NCBI GenBank assembly: GCA_944386345.1
Contig: CALXAR010000003.1
Location: 1 to 59,628 of the forward strand
Source: an uncultured Clostridia bacterium
GTDB taxonomy: Bacteria; Bacillota; Clostridia; TANB77; CAG-465
Length of the DNA: 59,628 nt
Direction of reading: 5' to 3'
The notes beneath the pieces were generated by a model, which was not told the DNA's origin, searched no databases, and saw nothing but the letters and a program-made list of their open reading frames with translations. How positions within the stretch are numbered: the first letter of the stretch is position 1; each line of letters opens with the position of its first letter. Below, in pieces: positions 24,571-33,323 of the stretch. Position numbers and translations under genes: made by a program.

Positions 24571-25833
24571 TTGGTTAGTTTTATAATAACTATAGTAAAA
24601 TTGCTAGTAATTATACTTGCAGTTGCAACTATTCATGAGTTTGGACATTTTCTTGCAAGTAAGCTACTTAAAGTAGGTGTTGATGAATTTTCAATTGGAT
24701 TTGGACCTAAAATTGTACAAAAAAAGTTTAGAGGAACTATGTATTCTTTAAGATGGTTGCCTCTTGGAGGATACTGTGCTATAGAAGGAGAAGAAGAAAC
24801 AGAAGAAAATAAAGATAGTGAGTCCTCTTATCAAAGGAAAAATCCATTAGAGAAAATAATAATTCTTTCTATGGGAGTAATATTTAATTTTATATTAGCT
24901 CTTGTGATATTTATTTGTGTATATCTTCCAGGAAATGTTGCTACAACACAGATAAAATCATTTACTGAGGATTCAGTACTACTTGAAGCTGGATTACAAG
25001 AAGATGATAGAATAGTCTCAATTAATGGTAAAGAAGTAGAGCTATATTCACAAATATCAAATTTTGATTTAGATAGTGATGTAAATGATGTTGAAATAGA
25101 ATATGAAAGAGATGGAAATATTTATTCTACATTAGTAAAAGATGCTCAAAGAGTTGAAGGAAAAATTGGTATAAATTTTAAAATTGATGAAAATGGAAAT
25201 TCTACAAATGTAATAGAGTTAACTGGTGCTGGAACAAGTGCTGCAGAAGTTGGATTAAAATCAGGAGATGCTATTTTAACTGTAAATGGTGTTTCTACGC
25301 CAGATGCTTATGCAATTGTAGATGAAATTGAAGACAAAGCTGGCCAAGAGATAACAATGCAGATTCAAAGAGATGATGAAGTAATGGAATTTACAGTAAT
25401 ACCAGAAGCTCAAAAAGTATTTGATCTTGGAATACAGAGCGTTGCTACTACAAAATCTAATATAGGTTATGCTTTTACAGAAACAGTTGAAAATATAAAG
25501 AATATAGTTGGTTCATATGCTGACCTATTTACAGGAAAAGTCTCAATTTCAAATATGTCAGGTATAGTTGGAATTGGAGAAGTTGTTTCTAAGAGCTCAG
25601 GAATATTAAATTTCTTCTATCTAATGGCAATGATTAGTATGGCAGTTGGTGTTGCAAATATCTTACCATTCCCACCACTTGATGGAGGTAAGATTGTAAT
25701 AGTTCTAATTGAAGCAATTACAAGGAAGAAAGTATCTGAAAAAGTAGAGCTTACAATTTCTTATATAGGACTTGGACTATTACTTGCTCTTACATTCTTT
25801 GTAACTGTAAAAGATATTATAAGGATAGTATAG
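24571..25833 (+). CDS. rseP: Site-2 intramembrane metalloprotease RseP
   Basis: 420 residues. The zinc motif 'HEFGH' (His22, Glu23, His26) lies in the first membrane helix, and the third ligand motif 'NILPFPPLDGGK' lies in a C-terminal helix. Two PDZ domains lie between them (about 120-205 and 210-290; 'LLEAGLQEDDRIVSINGKEV', 'AAEVGLKSGDAILTVNG'). RseP-type enzymes cleave anti-sigma factors and remnant signal peptides within the membrane. The start is TTG at 24571 with AAGGAGGAAG upstream. bofA, an inhibitor gene for another site-2 protease, follows after only 13 bases. Confidence 0.95.
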   Translation: MVSFIITIVKLLVIILAVATIHEFGHFLASKLLKVGVDEFSIGFGPKIVQKKFRGTMYSLRWLPLGGYCAIEGEEETEENKDSESSYQRKNPLEKIIILSMGVIFNFILALVIFICVYLPGNVATTQIKSFTEDSVLLEAGLQEDDRIVSINGKEVELYSQISNFDLDSDVNDVEIEYERDGNIYSTLVKDAQRVEGKIGINFKIDENGNSTNVIELTGAGTSAAEVGLKSGDAILTVNGVSTPDAYAIVDEIEDKAGQEITMQIQRDDEVMEFTVIPEAQKVFDLGIQSVATTKSNIGYAFTETVENIKNIVGSYADLFTGKVSISNMSGIVGIGEVVSKSSGILNFFYLMAMISMAVGVANILPFPPLDGGKIVIVLIEAITRKKVSEKVELTISYIGLGLLLALTFFVTVKDIIRIV

Positions 25834-25846
25834 GAGGAAAAGTAAA

Positions 25847-26101
25847 ATGGCTGAGTATGTTGTTTTAATATTTGCTGCTATTGCAGTTATAATTGTTGCT
25901 AAATTATTAGCATGGCCAGTAAAAAAGATTTTAAAATTAGCATTAAATGTTGTTTTTGGAGTTATTTTAATTGTGCTTGTAAATACTTTTGGAGGAGCAA
26001 TAGGAATATCAATTCCTTTTAATATTATAACAGCTTTAATTGCTGGTATTTTGGGTGTTCCAGGAGTAATAGCATTAATAGTAATAGGATTTTTTATATA
26101 G
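25847..26101 (+). CDS. bofA: BofA family protein (inhibitor of pro-sigma-K processing)
   Basis: 84 residues, the usual BofA length, with two or three membrane helices. The C-terminal half carries the family motif: 'NVVFGVILIVLVNTFGG' (core 'VNTFGG') and 'IPFNIITALIAGILGVPGVIALI' (core 'GILGVPGV'). In B. subtilis BofA holds the intramembrane protease SpoIVFB inactive in the outer forespore membrane. Here the gene is directly downstream of rseP, another site-2 protease, with AGGAGGAAA 9 bases before its ATG, so the two are probably co-expressed. The sleB-ypeB pair follows after 73 bases. Confidence 0.9.
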   Translation: MAEYVVLIFAAIAVIIVAKLLAWPVKKILKLALNVVFGVILIVLVNTFGGAIGISIPFNIITALIAGILGVPGVIALIVIGFFI

Positions 26102-26174
26102 TATTAATATACTAAAAATAGACATATTGTATATTTTTTAGAAAACTTAACCAAAATAATCATAGGTGAAAGTT

Positions 26175-26651
26175 ATGAATAAGAAATATGCAGTATGTCT
26201 TTTTTTTATACTATTTATAACATTTGGAATAGTATATGCTCAGACTCAAAAAGCACAGAGTTCTATTTCAACAACAAAGGCTTCTGGAGATAATATGGTA
26301 GAGCTACTTGCTAGACTCATAAATGGGGAAGCAAGAGGTGAGCCATACATCGGTCAAGTTGCAGTAGGGGCAGTAATAATGAATAGAGTAAAAGATCCAT
26401 CATTTCCAAATACTATAGCAGGAGTTATATATCAGACTGGCCAGTTCTCATGTGTAACAGATGGTCAGTTTAATGTAGAAATTGCAGAAGATTCAACAGT
26501 ATATAAGGCTGCACAGGATGCTATGAATGGAGTGGATCCAACAAATGGTGCCCTTTATTTCTATAATCCTTCAAAAACAAAAAGTAAGTGGCTATTCTCA
26601 CTTAAGACTGTAACTACAATAGGAAAGCATGTATTTGCTGTGGAGGAGTAG
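26175..26651 (+). CDS. sleB: Spore cortex-lytic transglycosylase SleB-type cell wall hydrolase
   Basis: 158 residues. A signal peptide (residues 1-23, ending 'VYAQ') is followed by the Hydrolase_2/SleB catalytic domain: 'LLARLINGEARGEPYIGQVA' with the catalytic Glu in 'NGEARGE', then 'VGAVIMNRV', 'VIYQTGQFSCV' and 'ALYFYNP'. SleB degrades cortex peptidoglycan containing muramic lactam during germination. Unlike Bacillus SleB, it has no N-terminal peptidoglycan-binding domain. AGGTGA at 26164-26169 favours ATG 26175 over GTG 26166. ypeB begins 1 base after the stop, the canonical pairing. Confidence 0.92.
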   Translation: MNKKYAVCLFFILFITFGIVYAQTQKAQSSISTTKASGDNMVELLARLINGEARGEPYIGQVAVGAVIMNRVKDPSFPNTIAGVIYQTGQFSCVTDGQFNVEIAEDSTVYKAAQDAMNGVDPTNGALYFYNPSKTKSKWLFSLKTVTTIGKHVFAVEE

Positions 26652-26652
26652 C

Positions 26653-28026
26653 ATGTTAGAAAAATTTGAGAAAAAGGTTATAGAAATAAAAAATAGAATT
26701 GGAAGAAAAAATACAGGAATTATATTGTTCTCTTTAGTGTGTATTATAGTTCTTTTTTCAATGATATTATTAAAGAACTTTAAGATAGAAAAGCAGGAAG
26801 TACAAGACTCATATAATAGAGCCATGTATGATTTTGTATCAGATATAAATAATATTGAAAATGAAATGACAAAATTAAAGATAACAAGTAATGATACATA
26901 TACACTGACAACTCTTGCAAGTGTTTTTGCAAAGGCAAATAGTGCAAAATCAAATCTAGATATTCTACCATTTTCAGCTCAGAGTATATCAAATGTATCA
27001 AAATTTTTAAGTCAGCTTAGTGATTTTTCATATTCTTTAATGAGAAATATCTTAAATGGAGATAATATTTCTGAATATAAAGACAATATTGATTCGTTAT
27101 ATGAAAAGATAAGTGAACTGGCAAATGTAGTAGATAAGATATATACAGATTTAACAGCAAATAATATTAGATGGGATGAACTAGAAAAAGTAGGAGATGA
27201 ACAGATAAAAGATAGTAATGCAGAAGAAGAAGTATCTAGTGTAAATTACATAGGAAAGACTTTTACAGAATATGAAGGTATAATTTATGATGGTGCTTTT
27301 TCAAATCATATACTTACAACTAATCCTGCTCTTTTAAGTGGAAATATATTATCTATAGAACAAGCTCAAGAGAAAATAAAAGAAAAATTAGATGTAGAGA
27401 GTATTGAATTTAAAAGTGAGCAAGATGGAAGAATTCCATTATACGTATATGAAGTAAAACTAAAGGAAAGCAATACACTAAAGACGATATATATAACTAA
27501 AGAAGACGGAATAATATATCAGATGATCTCTGATAGAAATGTTACTAATGAGTATATAGATATAGCTCAAGCGGAGCAAAAGGCAATAGAATATATAAAT
27601 AAAGTAGGAATTTATGATATTGTTCCAACATACTATTTAAAATCAGATAATATGGTTACTATATCTTTTGCTGCTGTACAAGAAGACGTAGTTGTTTATT
27701 CTGATTTAATAAAAGTAAAGGTAGCACTTGATAACGGTGAGATAATGACATATGAAGCAAATGGATATGTATATAATCATAAAGAAAGAGATATTACTGC
27801 CACAAAAACAATAGATGAGGCAAGAGATGTATTATATAAAGATTTAGAAATAGAAAACGAAAGACTTTGTATTATTCCTACAGATTCTAAAGATGAAGTA
27901 TTAGTTTATGAGTTTGAAGGAGTTATAGATGACAATAGGTTTCTTGTATATGTTAATGCAAATACTTTAGTAGAAGAGAAGATATATATATTACTTGAGA
28001 CAGAAGGAGGAACTTTGGCAATGTAA
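26653..28026 (+). CDS. ypeB: Germination protein YpeB
   Basis: 457 residues. An N-terminal transmembrane helix (about 19-41) is followed by a helical N-domain and, toward the C-terminus, PepSY-like modules ('ILSIEQAQEKIKEKL', 'IDIAQAEQKAIEYINKVG', 'TIDEARDVLYKDL'). YpeB is needed to localise and stabilise SleB in the spore; PepSY domains are thought to inhibit proteases or hydrolases. GGAGG at 26642-26646 precedes ATG 26653. The start is placed downstream of a longer frame overlapping sleB. No terminator is evident after it. Confidence 0.92.
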   Translation: MLEKFEKKVIEIKNRIGRKNTGIILFSLVCIIVLFSMILLKNFKIEKQEVQDSYNRAMYDFVSDINNIENEMTKLKITSNDTYTLTTLASVFAKANSAKSNLDILPFSAQSISNVSKFLSQLSDFSYSLMRNILNGDNISEYKDNIDSLYEKISELANVVDKIYTDLTANNIRWDELEKVGDEQIKDSNAEEEVSSVNYIGKTFTEYEGIIYDGAFSNHILTTNPALLSGNILSIEQAQEKIKEKLDVESIEFKSEQDGRIPLYVYEVKLKESNTLKTIYITKEDGIIYQMISDRNVTNEYIDIAQAEQKAIEYINKVGIYDIVPTYYLKSDNMVTISFAAVQEDVVVYSDLIKVKVALDNGEIMTYEANGYVYNHKERDITATKTIDEARDVLYKDLEIENERLCIIPTDSKDEVLVYEFEGVIDDNRFLVYVNANTLVEEKIYILLETEGGTLAM

Positions 28027-28028
28027 TA

Positions 28029-28057
28029 TTGAAAATTATAGTATTATATGATATATA
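28029..28057 (+). promoter_or_regulatory. Probable promoter for the HipA-like kinase gene
   Basis: TTGAAA (28029-28034) and TATATA (28052-28057), 17-base spacer, 18 bases before the start. Confidence 0.5.
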
Positions 28058-28074
28058 TTAGTTGGTGATATATG

Positions 28075-29148
28075 ATGTATAAAGAGGTAACAAAAGTTGA
28101 ATGTGATACTAAGGAGCTATTCTCAAAAAGAGATGAAGAAGGATATATCATACTAGATGATAAGATATCTGAGTTTACTCCAGAATCAAGAGAGAGAATC
28201 GGTAGTGAGTTTAGACTTAAAAATTGGATAGAGACAAATGATGGAAAACAATTTTTAGTAAAAAGCAACAATAAAATGGATGATAAAGAAAATTATACAG
28301 AATATGCAGAGCTAATCTCTAGAAAAGTAGCACAAAAGATGGGACTTGAATATGCAAACTATGATATAATGAAATTTAATGGTCAAAAAGGTGTTATAAC
28401 AGAAAATATGTTAAATAAGGATGAATATTTAATTACTCTTCAAGATATAATTGACTCTGAAATAGCACATCCAGACGCTGGAAATACTACAATAGATTAT
28501 CCAAACTTACTTAAATTAATAGATAAAAATCTTAGTTTGCTAGGATATGAGAAAGAAGATATAGACAATATTAAAAAAGAATTTAAAAAAAGAGTAATGT
28601 TTGATAGTATTGTTGGAGCAACAGATAGACATCCTGAAAATATTAGCTTTGTATTAAATACTAAAGATAGTAAATCAATAAAGCTTTCTCCTATTTATGA
28701 TACAGAAAATTCTCTTCTACTTGAAAATGCAAAAGATGTAGTTATAGATTTTGCTTGTTCTCAAGATGGTGGTGCAAGACATGCACGTGACATATATCCT
28801 ATGATCTCATTTATTCCAAATAAAAATGCTGAAGTAGATGAGATAGATATGGCTACATTCGAATTTAGTACGTATTCAAATAAAGAAAATGATTATGAAT
28901 TAGAAGATTTTGCTGGAGAGCAATTAATAGCTCTAAATCCTGATGAGATAATAAAAGAGGTGGAAGATGATATAAATGCACCTTTACCATATGAAGTTAG
29001 CACTGTAGTTAGAACTTGTCTAAAAACTAGAATTAATGAATTTAAAAAAATAATGTGTGGAGAAGTAGAAGTAAATTATGATGAAGATTATATAAGGAGA
29101 GTACAAGATTATTTTGAAAAACAAGCTAGAGATAAAGAAGAAATATAA
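28075..29148 (+). CDS. HipA-like Ser/Thr kinase without the N-terminal subdomain
   Basis: 357 residues with HipA-type kinase hallmarks. The ATP-binding Lys is Lys63 ('KQFLVK'), followed by 'YTEYAELISRKVAQKMGLE' as in HipA proteins. The catalytic loop is 'GATDRHPEN' (Asp184, Asn189) and the metal Asp is Asp209 in 'LSPIYDTENS'. HipA kinases phosphorylate translation factors or tRNA synthetases, and CtkA is a related eukaryote-like kinase. The usual HipA N1 subdomain is absent and no hipB-type antitoxin gene is adjacent. GGTGAT favours the second ATG (28075). A small protein with its own promoter follows on the same strand. A toxin role is not proven; a signalling kinase is equally possible. Confidence 0.75.
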   Translation: MYKEVTKVECDTKELFSKRDEEGYIILDDKISEFTPESRERIGSEFRLKNWIETNDGKQFLVKSNNKMDDKENYTEYAELISRKVAQKMGLEYANYDIMKFNGQKGVITENMLNKDEYLITLQDIIDSEIAHPDAGNTTIDYPNLLKLIDKNLSLLGYEKEDIDNIKKEFKKRVMFDSIVGATDRHPENISFVLNTKDSKSIKLSPIYDTENSLLLENAKDVVIDFACSQDGGARHARDIYPMISFIPNKNAEVDEIDMATFEFSTYSNKENDYELEDFAGEQLIALNPDEIIKEVEDDINAPLPYEVSTVVRTCLKTRINEFKKIMCGEVEVNYDEDYIRRVQDYFEKQARDKEEI

Positions 29149-29166
29149 TTAATGTTAACATAAAGC

Positions 29167-29195
29167 TTGAAATCAACCTTATAATATGGTATAAT
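29167..29195 (+). promoter_or_regulatory. Sigma-A promoter upstream of the 86-aa gene
   Basis: TTGAAA (29167-29172) and TATAAT (29190-29195) with a 17-base spacer. Confidence 0.75.
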
Positions 29196-29245
29196 ATAAG
29201 AGCAACTAGAATTTAAGAGAAAATAAACGAATGGGGGTTTTGTTT

Positions 29246-29506
29246 ATGAAATATATAGTAAGGTTTAATAATTTATCTATTGGTATATATAATGTAATTA
29301 GTAATAATTGCGTTGAATATGCTGTAGATAAAGATCAACTTAGAAAGTTAGAAAAGGAAGGAATAGAATTAAATCCTATGCTAAAAAAGGATTTTACAGG
29401 AAAAGCTTTTCCTTTCTTTGATAACAGAATTTCTAATAGTAAAAGATTTGAAGATGTCTCAATAGGATATCATACAGATCCTTTTACATTAGAAGAAATC
29501 AAATAA
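29246..29506 (+). CDS. Small protein, possible HipA N1/HipS-like partner (86 aa)
   Basis: 86 residues, no signal or membrane segment. It begins with a beta hairpin ('KYIVRFNNLSIGIY'), continues with a charged middle and ends 'FTGKAFPFFDNRI...' and 'HTDPFTLEE'. The order of a short 'nnxxvGxl' strand pair followed by an 'FPFF' motif recalls the N1 subdomain of HipA and the separate HipS protein of split systems, and it follows a HipA-like kinase lacking that part. This is a weak, context-driven assignment. GGGGG at 29233-29237 fits ATG 29246; ATG 29231 has no ribosome site. It has its own promoter and terminator. Confidence 0.5.
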   Translation: MKYIVRFNNLSIGIYNVISNNCVEYAVDKDQLRKLEKEGIELNPMLKKDFTGKAFPFFDNRISNSKRFEDVSIGYHTDPFTLEEIK

Positions 29507-29541
29507 ATAGAATAGGTTTAAAAATCTATTCTATTTTATTT
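29506..29541 (+). terminator. Intrinsic terminator
   Basis: Stem AATAGAATAG/CTATTCTATT with a 10-base loop and T-rich tail. Confidence 0.8.
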
Positions 29542-29551
29542 TGTATTTTAA

Positions 29552-29580
29552 TTGAAAAGAAAAAATTTTTTTGATATAAT
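29552..29580 (+). promoter_or_regulatory. Sigma-A promoter for the GME-fold / pcrA operon
   Basis: TTGAAA (29552-29557) and TATAAT (29575-29580), spacer 17, 39 bases before the start. Confidence 0.8.
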
Positions 29581-29618
29581 AAAGCATGTAAATCAAACAA
29601 AGGTTTGAGAGGTGAAAT

Positions 29619-30338
29619 ATGGATTACATTATAATTGATAATAGAATGAGAAATATTGAGAAAAATATGCTTAAGTATCTAGGATATAAGCTTGTGGAAA
29701 TTCAAAAAAGTAATAATGTATATGCAGAGATTTCATCTCATGTAGATATTTTTACTACAAAAATTGATGATGCTTTAATTGTGGAAAAAAGTAAATATGA
29801 AGATTTAGAGTTTTTACTAAAAGACTCCAAGTATAATATTATTTCTGGAAGAGAAGAAGTAGGACTTCATTATCCAGATGATATAAAGTATAATGTATGT
29901 ATTGCTGGAAATTATGCAATACATAATTTTAAGTATACAGATAAAACCATATTAAAAAAACTAAAGCAAAGTGAGTATGAGCTGATAAATGTTGAGCAAG
30001 GTTATACAAATTGTTCTATTGCAGTAATAGATAACTCTAGTGTTATAACTACAGATAAAAAAATTGCAGAAAAGCTAATTGCAAATAACTTTAGTGTGTT
30101 ATTACTTGACTATATACCAGATATAAAACTAAAAGATGAGTATGGTAACTTTAGTAGTATGACTGGATTTATTGGTGGAGCAATAGGAAGAGTTAGAGAT
30201 AATATAATTGTATTTGGAGATTTAAATAAGATAGATAAAGAAAATAAGATAAGGAATTTTATTAAAGCAAGAGATTTAAAGTTAATAGATTTTAAGGGCT
30301 TAGATGTTATAGATTATGGCGGAATTGTAGAGGTGTAA
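29619..30338 (+). CDS. DUF6873-like, guanidine-modifying-enzyme (GME) fold protein
   Basis: 239 residues, cytosolic. The repeated beta-beta-alpha-beta pattern and motifs 'AEISSHVDIF', 'VEQGYTNCSI' and 'SSVITTDKKIAEKL' fit the dimethylargininase/arginine deiminase-like fold, here the clostridial DUF6873 group. His in 'SSHVD' and Cys in 'YTNCS' are candidate catalytic residues, but the classical GME His-Cys C-terminal arrangement is not obvious, so activity is uncertain. GAGGTGA precedes the ATG. pcrA starts 1 base after its stop, so they form one transcript. Family recall is moderate. Confidence 0.6.
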   Translation: MDYIIIDNRMRNIEKNMLKYLGYKLVEIQKSNNVYAEISSHVDIFTTKIDDALIVEKSKYEDLEFLLKDSKYNIISGREEVGLHYPDDIKYNVCIAGNYAIHNFKYTDKTILKKLKQSEYELINVEQGYTNCSIAVIDNSSVITTDKKIAEKLIANNFSVLLLDYIPDIKLKDEYGNFSSMTGFIGGAIGRVRDNIIVFGDLNKIDKENKIRNFIKARDLKLIDFKGLDVIDYGGIVEV

Positions 30339-30339
30339 A

Positions 30340-32643
30340 ATGAGCGAATTATTAGATGGATTAAATGATAGACAAAAAGAGGCTGTAGAGTATATGGATG
30401 GTCCTCTTTTAATACTTGCAGGAGCAGGCTCTGGTAAAACAAGAGTGCTTACATATAAGATTGCATATCTTCTTGAAAAAGAAATAGTAAAGCCATGGCA
30501 AATTCTTGCCATTACGTTTACTAATAAAGCTGCAAAAGAAATGAAGGAAAGAGTTGAAGGGCTTGTTGGACAAGTTGCACAAGATATGTGGCTTGGAACA
30601 TTTCATTCAGTTTGTGTAAGAATTTTAAAGAGAGAAATAGAGCTATTAGGATACACAAGAGATTTTAATATTTTTGATGAAATAGATAAAGAAAAAGTTT
30701 TAAAGGAAGTAACTAAGAAGCTTAATATTGATGAGAAAATGTACCCAATTGGACTTTTAAAGTCTGAGATTAGTAAAGCAAAAGAGGTAATGAAAGATAA
30801 TTTGACTTATCAAAAAGAGGCTATGGGTGACTTTAGAAAGGAAGAGATTGCAAAAGTATATAATATGTATCAAGATACTTTAAAATCAAACAATTCAATT
30901 GATTTTGATGATATTATAATGCTAACTGTAAAATTATTTTTAGAAAATCCAGATAGGCTGTTATATTATCAACAAAAATTTAGCTATATTTTAGTAGATG
31001 AGTATCAAGATACAAATAAAACACAATTTTTGTTAATAAGTCTTTTATCTTCAGCTACAGGAAATATTTGTGTTGTGGGTGATGAGTCACAGAGTATATA
31101 TGGCTTTAGAGGAGCTGATATAACAAATATTTTAAATTTTGAAAAAGAATTTCCAAACGCAAAGATAGTAAAACTTGAAGAAAATTATAGAAGTACTAAA
31201 AACATATTAAATGCAGCAAATGAAGTAATAAAAAACAACTCATCTAAGCTTGATAAAGTCTTATGGACTCAAAATGAAGAAGGAGAAAAGATTGAATATA
31301 AGACTTTAAATAACGAGTATGAAGAAGTTGAGTATGTAGTAGATAAGATAGATGAGCTTTGCAGAAAAGAAAATCAAAAGTATTCTGATTTTGCAGTATT
31401 ATTTAGAACAAATGCACAAGCTCGTGTGCTAGAAGAAGTATTTATGAAATCAGGAACTCCATATAAGTTAATTGGTGGGATTAAATTCTATGCAAGAAAA
31501 GAAATAAAGGATATCATTAGTTATTTAAAATTAATTCAAAATAAAAATGATAATATAGCATTAAAGAGAATCATAAATGAGCCTAAAAGAGGTATAGGAG
31601 ATACTGCTGTAGATAAACTCGATATGCTTGCAAGCCAAAAGGGTGTATCAATATTTGAGCTTATCCAAGATAGTAATAATCTAACAGGAATTAGAAGTGC
31701 TGGAAATATAATACTTTTTAGAGATATGATAAATAGCTTTATTAGAGTAAAAAATGAAATAAAAGTATCTGAATTAATAAAAAAGGTACTAAAAGAATCT
31801 GGATATGAAGATATGCTTAATTCTGAGGGAACAAAGGAGACAGAAATTCGTTTTGATAACCTTATGGAATTTATTGGTGTTGCAATTGAGTTTGAAAATG
31901 AGAATGCAGAACATACATTAGGTGATTTCTTAGAGAGCATTGCGCTAGTGTCAGATGTAGATAATTTAGATGAGACAACAGAAGCTGTTACACTTATGAC
32001 AATGCACAGTGCAAAAGGGCTTGAATTTAAAAACGTATTTATAGTAGGTATGGAGGAAGGATTATTCCCATCAAAGCGTTCTATTGAAGAAGATGGACAA
32101 ACAGAGGAAGAAAGAAGACTTTGCTATGTTGCAATAACTAGAGCACAAAAGCATCTATTTTTAACTAACACTAAAAAAAGAACACTATATGGTTCAACTA
32201 CTTTTTCAATACCTTCAAGATTTATAGAAGAAATTCCAGATTCAGTACTTAGTGAAGATGCAATAGATAATAGAAATGGAAAAAAATCAGCTAGCACTAG
32301 GACATGGCTTGATGATGAGTATAAAAAAGTTGAAACGTATATTTCAAATAGAAATAGGGTAAGTGAGAATGTAGAAAGAAAAGTTAGACCAAACGTTGGA
32401 ATAACTGTGGACGCTTTTTTAAAAAATTTAGCTGGTACAACTATTCCTCAAAAAGCAAATGTGGCCTCAGAAATGAAGTATAAAGTGGGAATGGAAGTAA
32501 AGCATAAAAAATTTGGCATAGGTGTAATTGAAAATATTGAACCAGAGGGAGATGATTTTAAACTTGAGATAATGTTTGATAATTCTGGTTTTAAAAGATT
32601 AATGGCAAATTACACACCACTTGAGATTATAAATAAAGATTAG
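30340..32643 (+). CDS. pcrA: ATP-dependent DNA helicase PcrA/UvrD
   Basis: 767 residues, normal length for PcrA. Superfamily 1A motifs: Q motif 'LNDRQKEAV', Walker A 'AGAGSGKT', Ia 'TFTNKAAKEMKERV', motif II 'VDEYQDTN', III 'VVGDESQSIYGFRGAD', IV 'LEENYRST', V 'MTMHSAKGLEFK' and VI 'YVAITRAQ'. The C-terminal tail has the RNA polymerase-interacting Tudor-like segment ('VGMEVKHKKFGIGVIENIE'). PcrA unwinds DNA in nucleotide excision repair and removes RecA or stalled polymerase. It overlaps no gene but is only 1 base after the GME-like gene and 15 bases before the pyrophosphatase. Confidence 0.96.
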   Translation: MSELLDGLNDRQKEAVEYMDGPLLILAGAGSGKTRVLTYKIAYLLEKEIVKPWQILAITFTNKAAKEMKERVEGLVGQVAQDMWLGTFHSVCVRILKREIELLGYTRDFNIFDEIDKEKVLKEVTKKLNIDEKMYPIGLLKSEISKAKEVMKDNLTYQKEAMGDFRKEEIAKVYNMYQDTLKSNNSIDFDDIIMLTVKLFLENPDRLLYYQQKFSYILVDEYQDTNKTQFLLISLLSSATGNICVVGDESQSIYGFRGADITNILNFEKEFPNAKIVKLEENYRSTKNILNAANEVIKNNSSKLDKVLWTQNEEGEKIEYKTLNNEYEEVEYVVDKIDELCRKENQKYSDFAVLFRTNAQARVLEEVFMKSGTPYKLIGGIKFYARKEIKDIISYLKLIQNKNDNIALKRIINEPKRGIGDTAVDKLDMLASQKGVSIFELIQDSNNLTGIRSAGNIILFRDMINSFIRVKNEIKVSELIKKVLKESGYEDMLNSEGTKETEIRFDNLMEFIGVAIEFENENAEHTLGDFLESIALVSDVDNLDETTEAVTLMTMHSAKGLEFKNVFIVGMEEGLFPSKRSIEEDGQTEEERRLCYVAITRAQKHLFLTNTKKRTLYGSTTFSIPSRFIEEIPDSVLSEDAIDNRNGKKSASTRTWLDDEYKKVETYISNRNRVSENVERKVRPNVGITVDAFLKNLAGTTIPQKANVASEMKYKVGMEVKHKKFGIGVIENIEPEGDDFKLEIMFDNSGFKRLMANYTPLEIINKD

Positions 32644-32658
32644 TAGGAGGGAGATATT

Positions 32659-33246
32659 ATGAAAAAGATTACTTTTGTTACTACAAATAAAGGAAAGATT
32701 TCAACAGCTGAGCAGTATCTATCTGATGCAAATGTAGAGCTTGAAGCATATAATTACGAGCTTGTTGAGCCAAGAACTGACGATATACAAGAGATTGCTA
32801 AACAAAAAGTATTACAAGCATATGATGTTGTAAAACAACCATGTATTGCTCTTGATTCAGGATTTTATATAGACGCATTAAATGGTTTTCCAAGAGCTTT
32901 TGTAAATTTTGCATTAGACACTATTGGTACGCAAGGAATACTTGATATAATGAGAGGAAAAGAAAATAGAAATTGCTCATTTAAAGAATGTGTTGCATAC
33001 TATGATGGTAAGGACATAAAATATTTTTTCTATGAGCATAAAGGTACTCTTGCAGAAGACTACAGAGGAAAAGATAATAAAAAACAATGGAGCCCTTTAT
33101 GGCATATATATAAAGATGCATACGATCCAACTAGAACTTTATCTGAATTATCTGATGAAGAAATAGAAGAAAGACGAAAAGTTACAGGGTCATCTTTACA
33201 AGAATTTGCTAACTGGTATAAAAATTTAAGTGATGAAGATAACTAA
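32659..33246 (+). CDS. Non-canonical purine NTP pyrophosphatase (RdgB/HAM1 family)
   Basis: 195 residues with Ham1 motifs: 'FVTTNKGKI' at the N-terminus (substrate-binding 'TxNxxK'), 'ALDSGFYIDALNGFPRAFVNF' (core 'LDSGFYIDALNG', catalytic Asp and metal Glu/Asp region) and 'CVAYYDG'. The family hydrolyses dITP, ITP and XTP to monophosphates and keeps them out of DNA and RNA. It lacks some Gly-rich C-terminal motifs of E. coli RdgB and resembles a divergent clostridial branch. It follows pcrA in the same operon, with GGAGGGAG before the ATG, and its end lies in the operon terminator. Confidence 0.85.
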   Translation: MKKITFVTTNKGKISTAEQYLSDANVELEAYNYELVEPRTDDIQEIAKQKVLQAYDVVKQPCIALDSGFYIDALNGFPRAFVNFALDTIGTQGILDIMRGKENRNCSFKECVAYYDGKDIKYFFYEHKGTLAEDYRGKDNKKQWSPLWHIYKDAYDPTRTLSELSDEEIEERRKVTGSSLQEFANWYKNLSDEDN

Positions 33247-33264
33247 AAATTATCTTCATTTTTT
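33233..33264 (+). terminator. Intrinsic terminator ending the pcrA operon
   Basis: ATGAAGATAA/TTATCTTCAT stem, 7-base loop and a T run; overlaps the coding end. Confidence 0.85.
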
Positions 33265-33323
33265 GTTGAGTATTTTATATATATGATATCGTATTATTAA
33301 TAAGGGGGAAAAGAGGTTATTAC

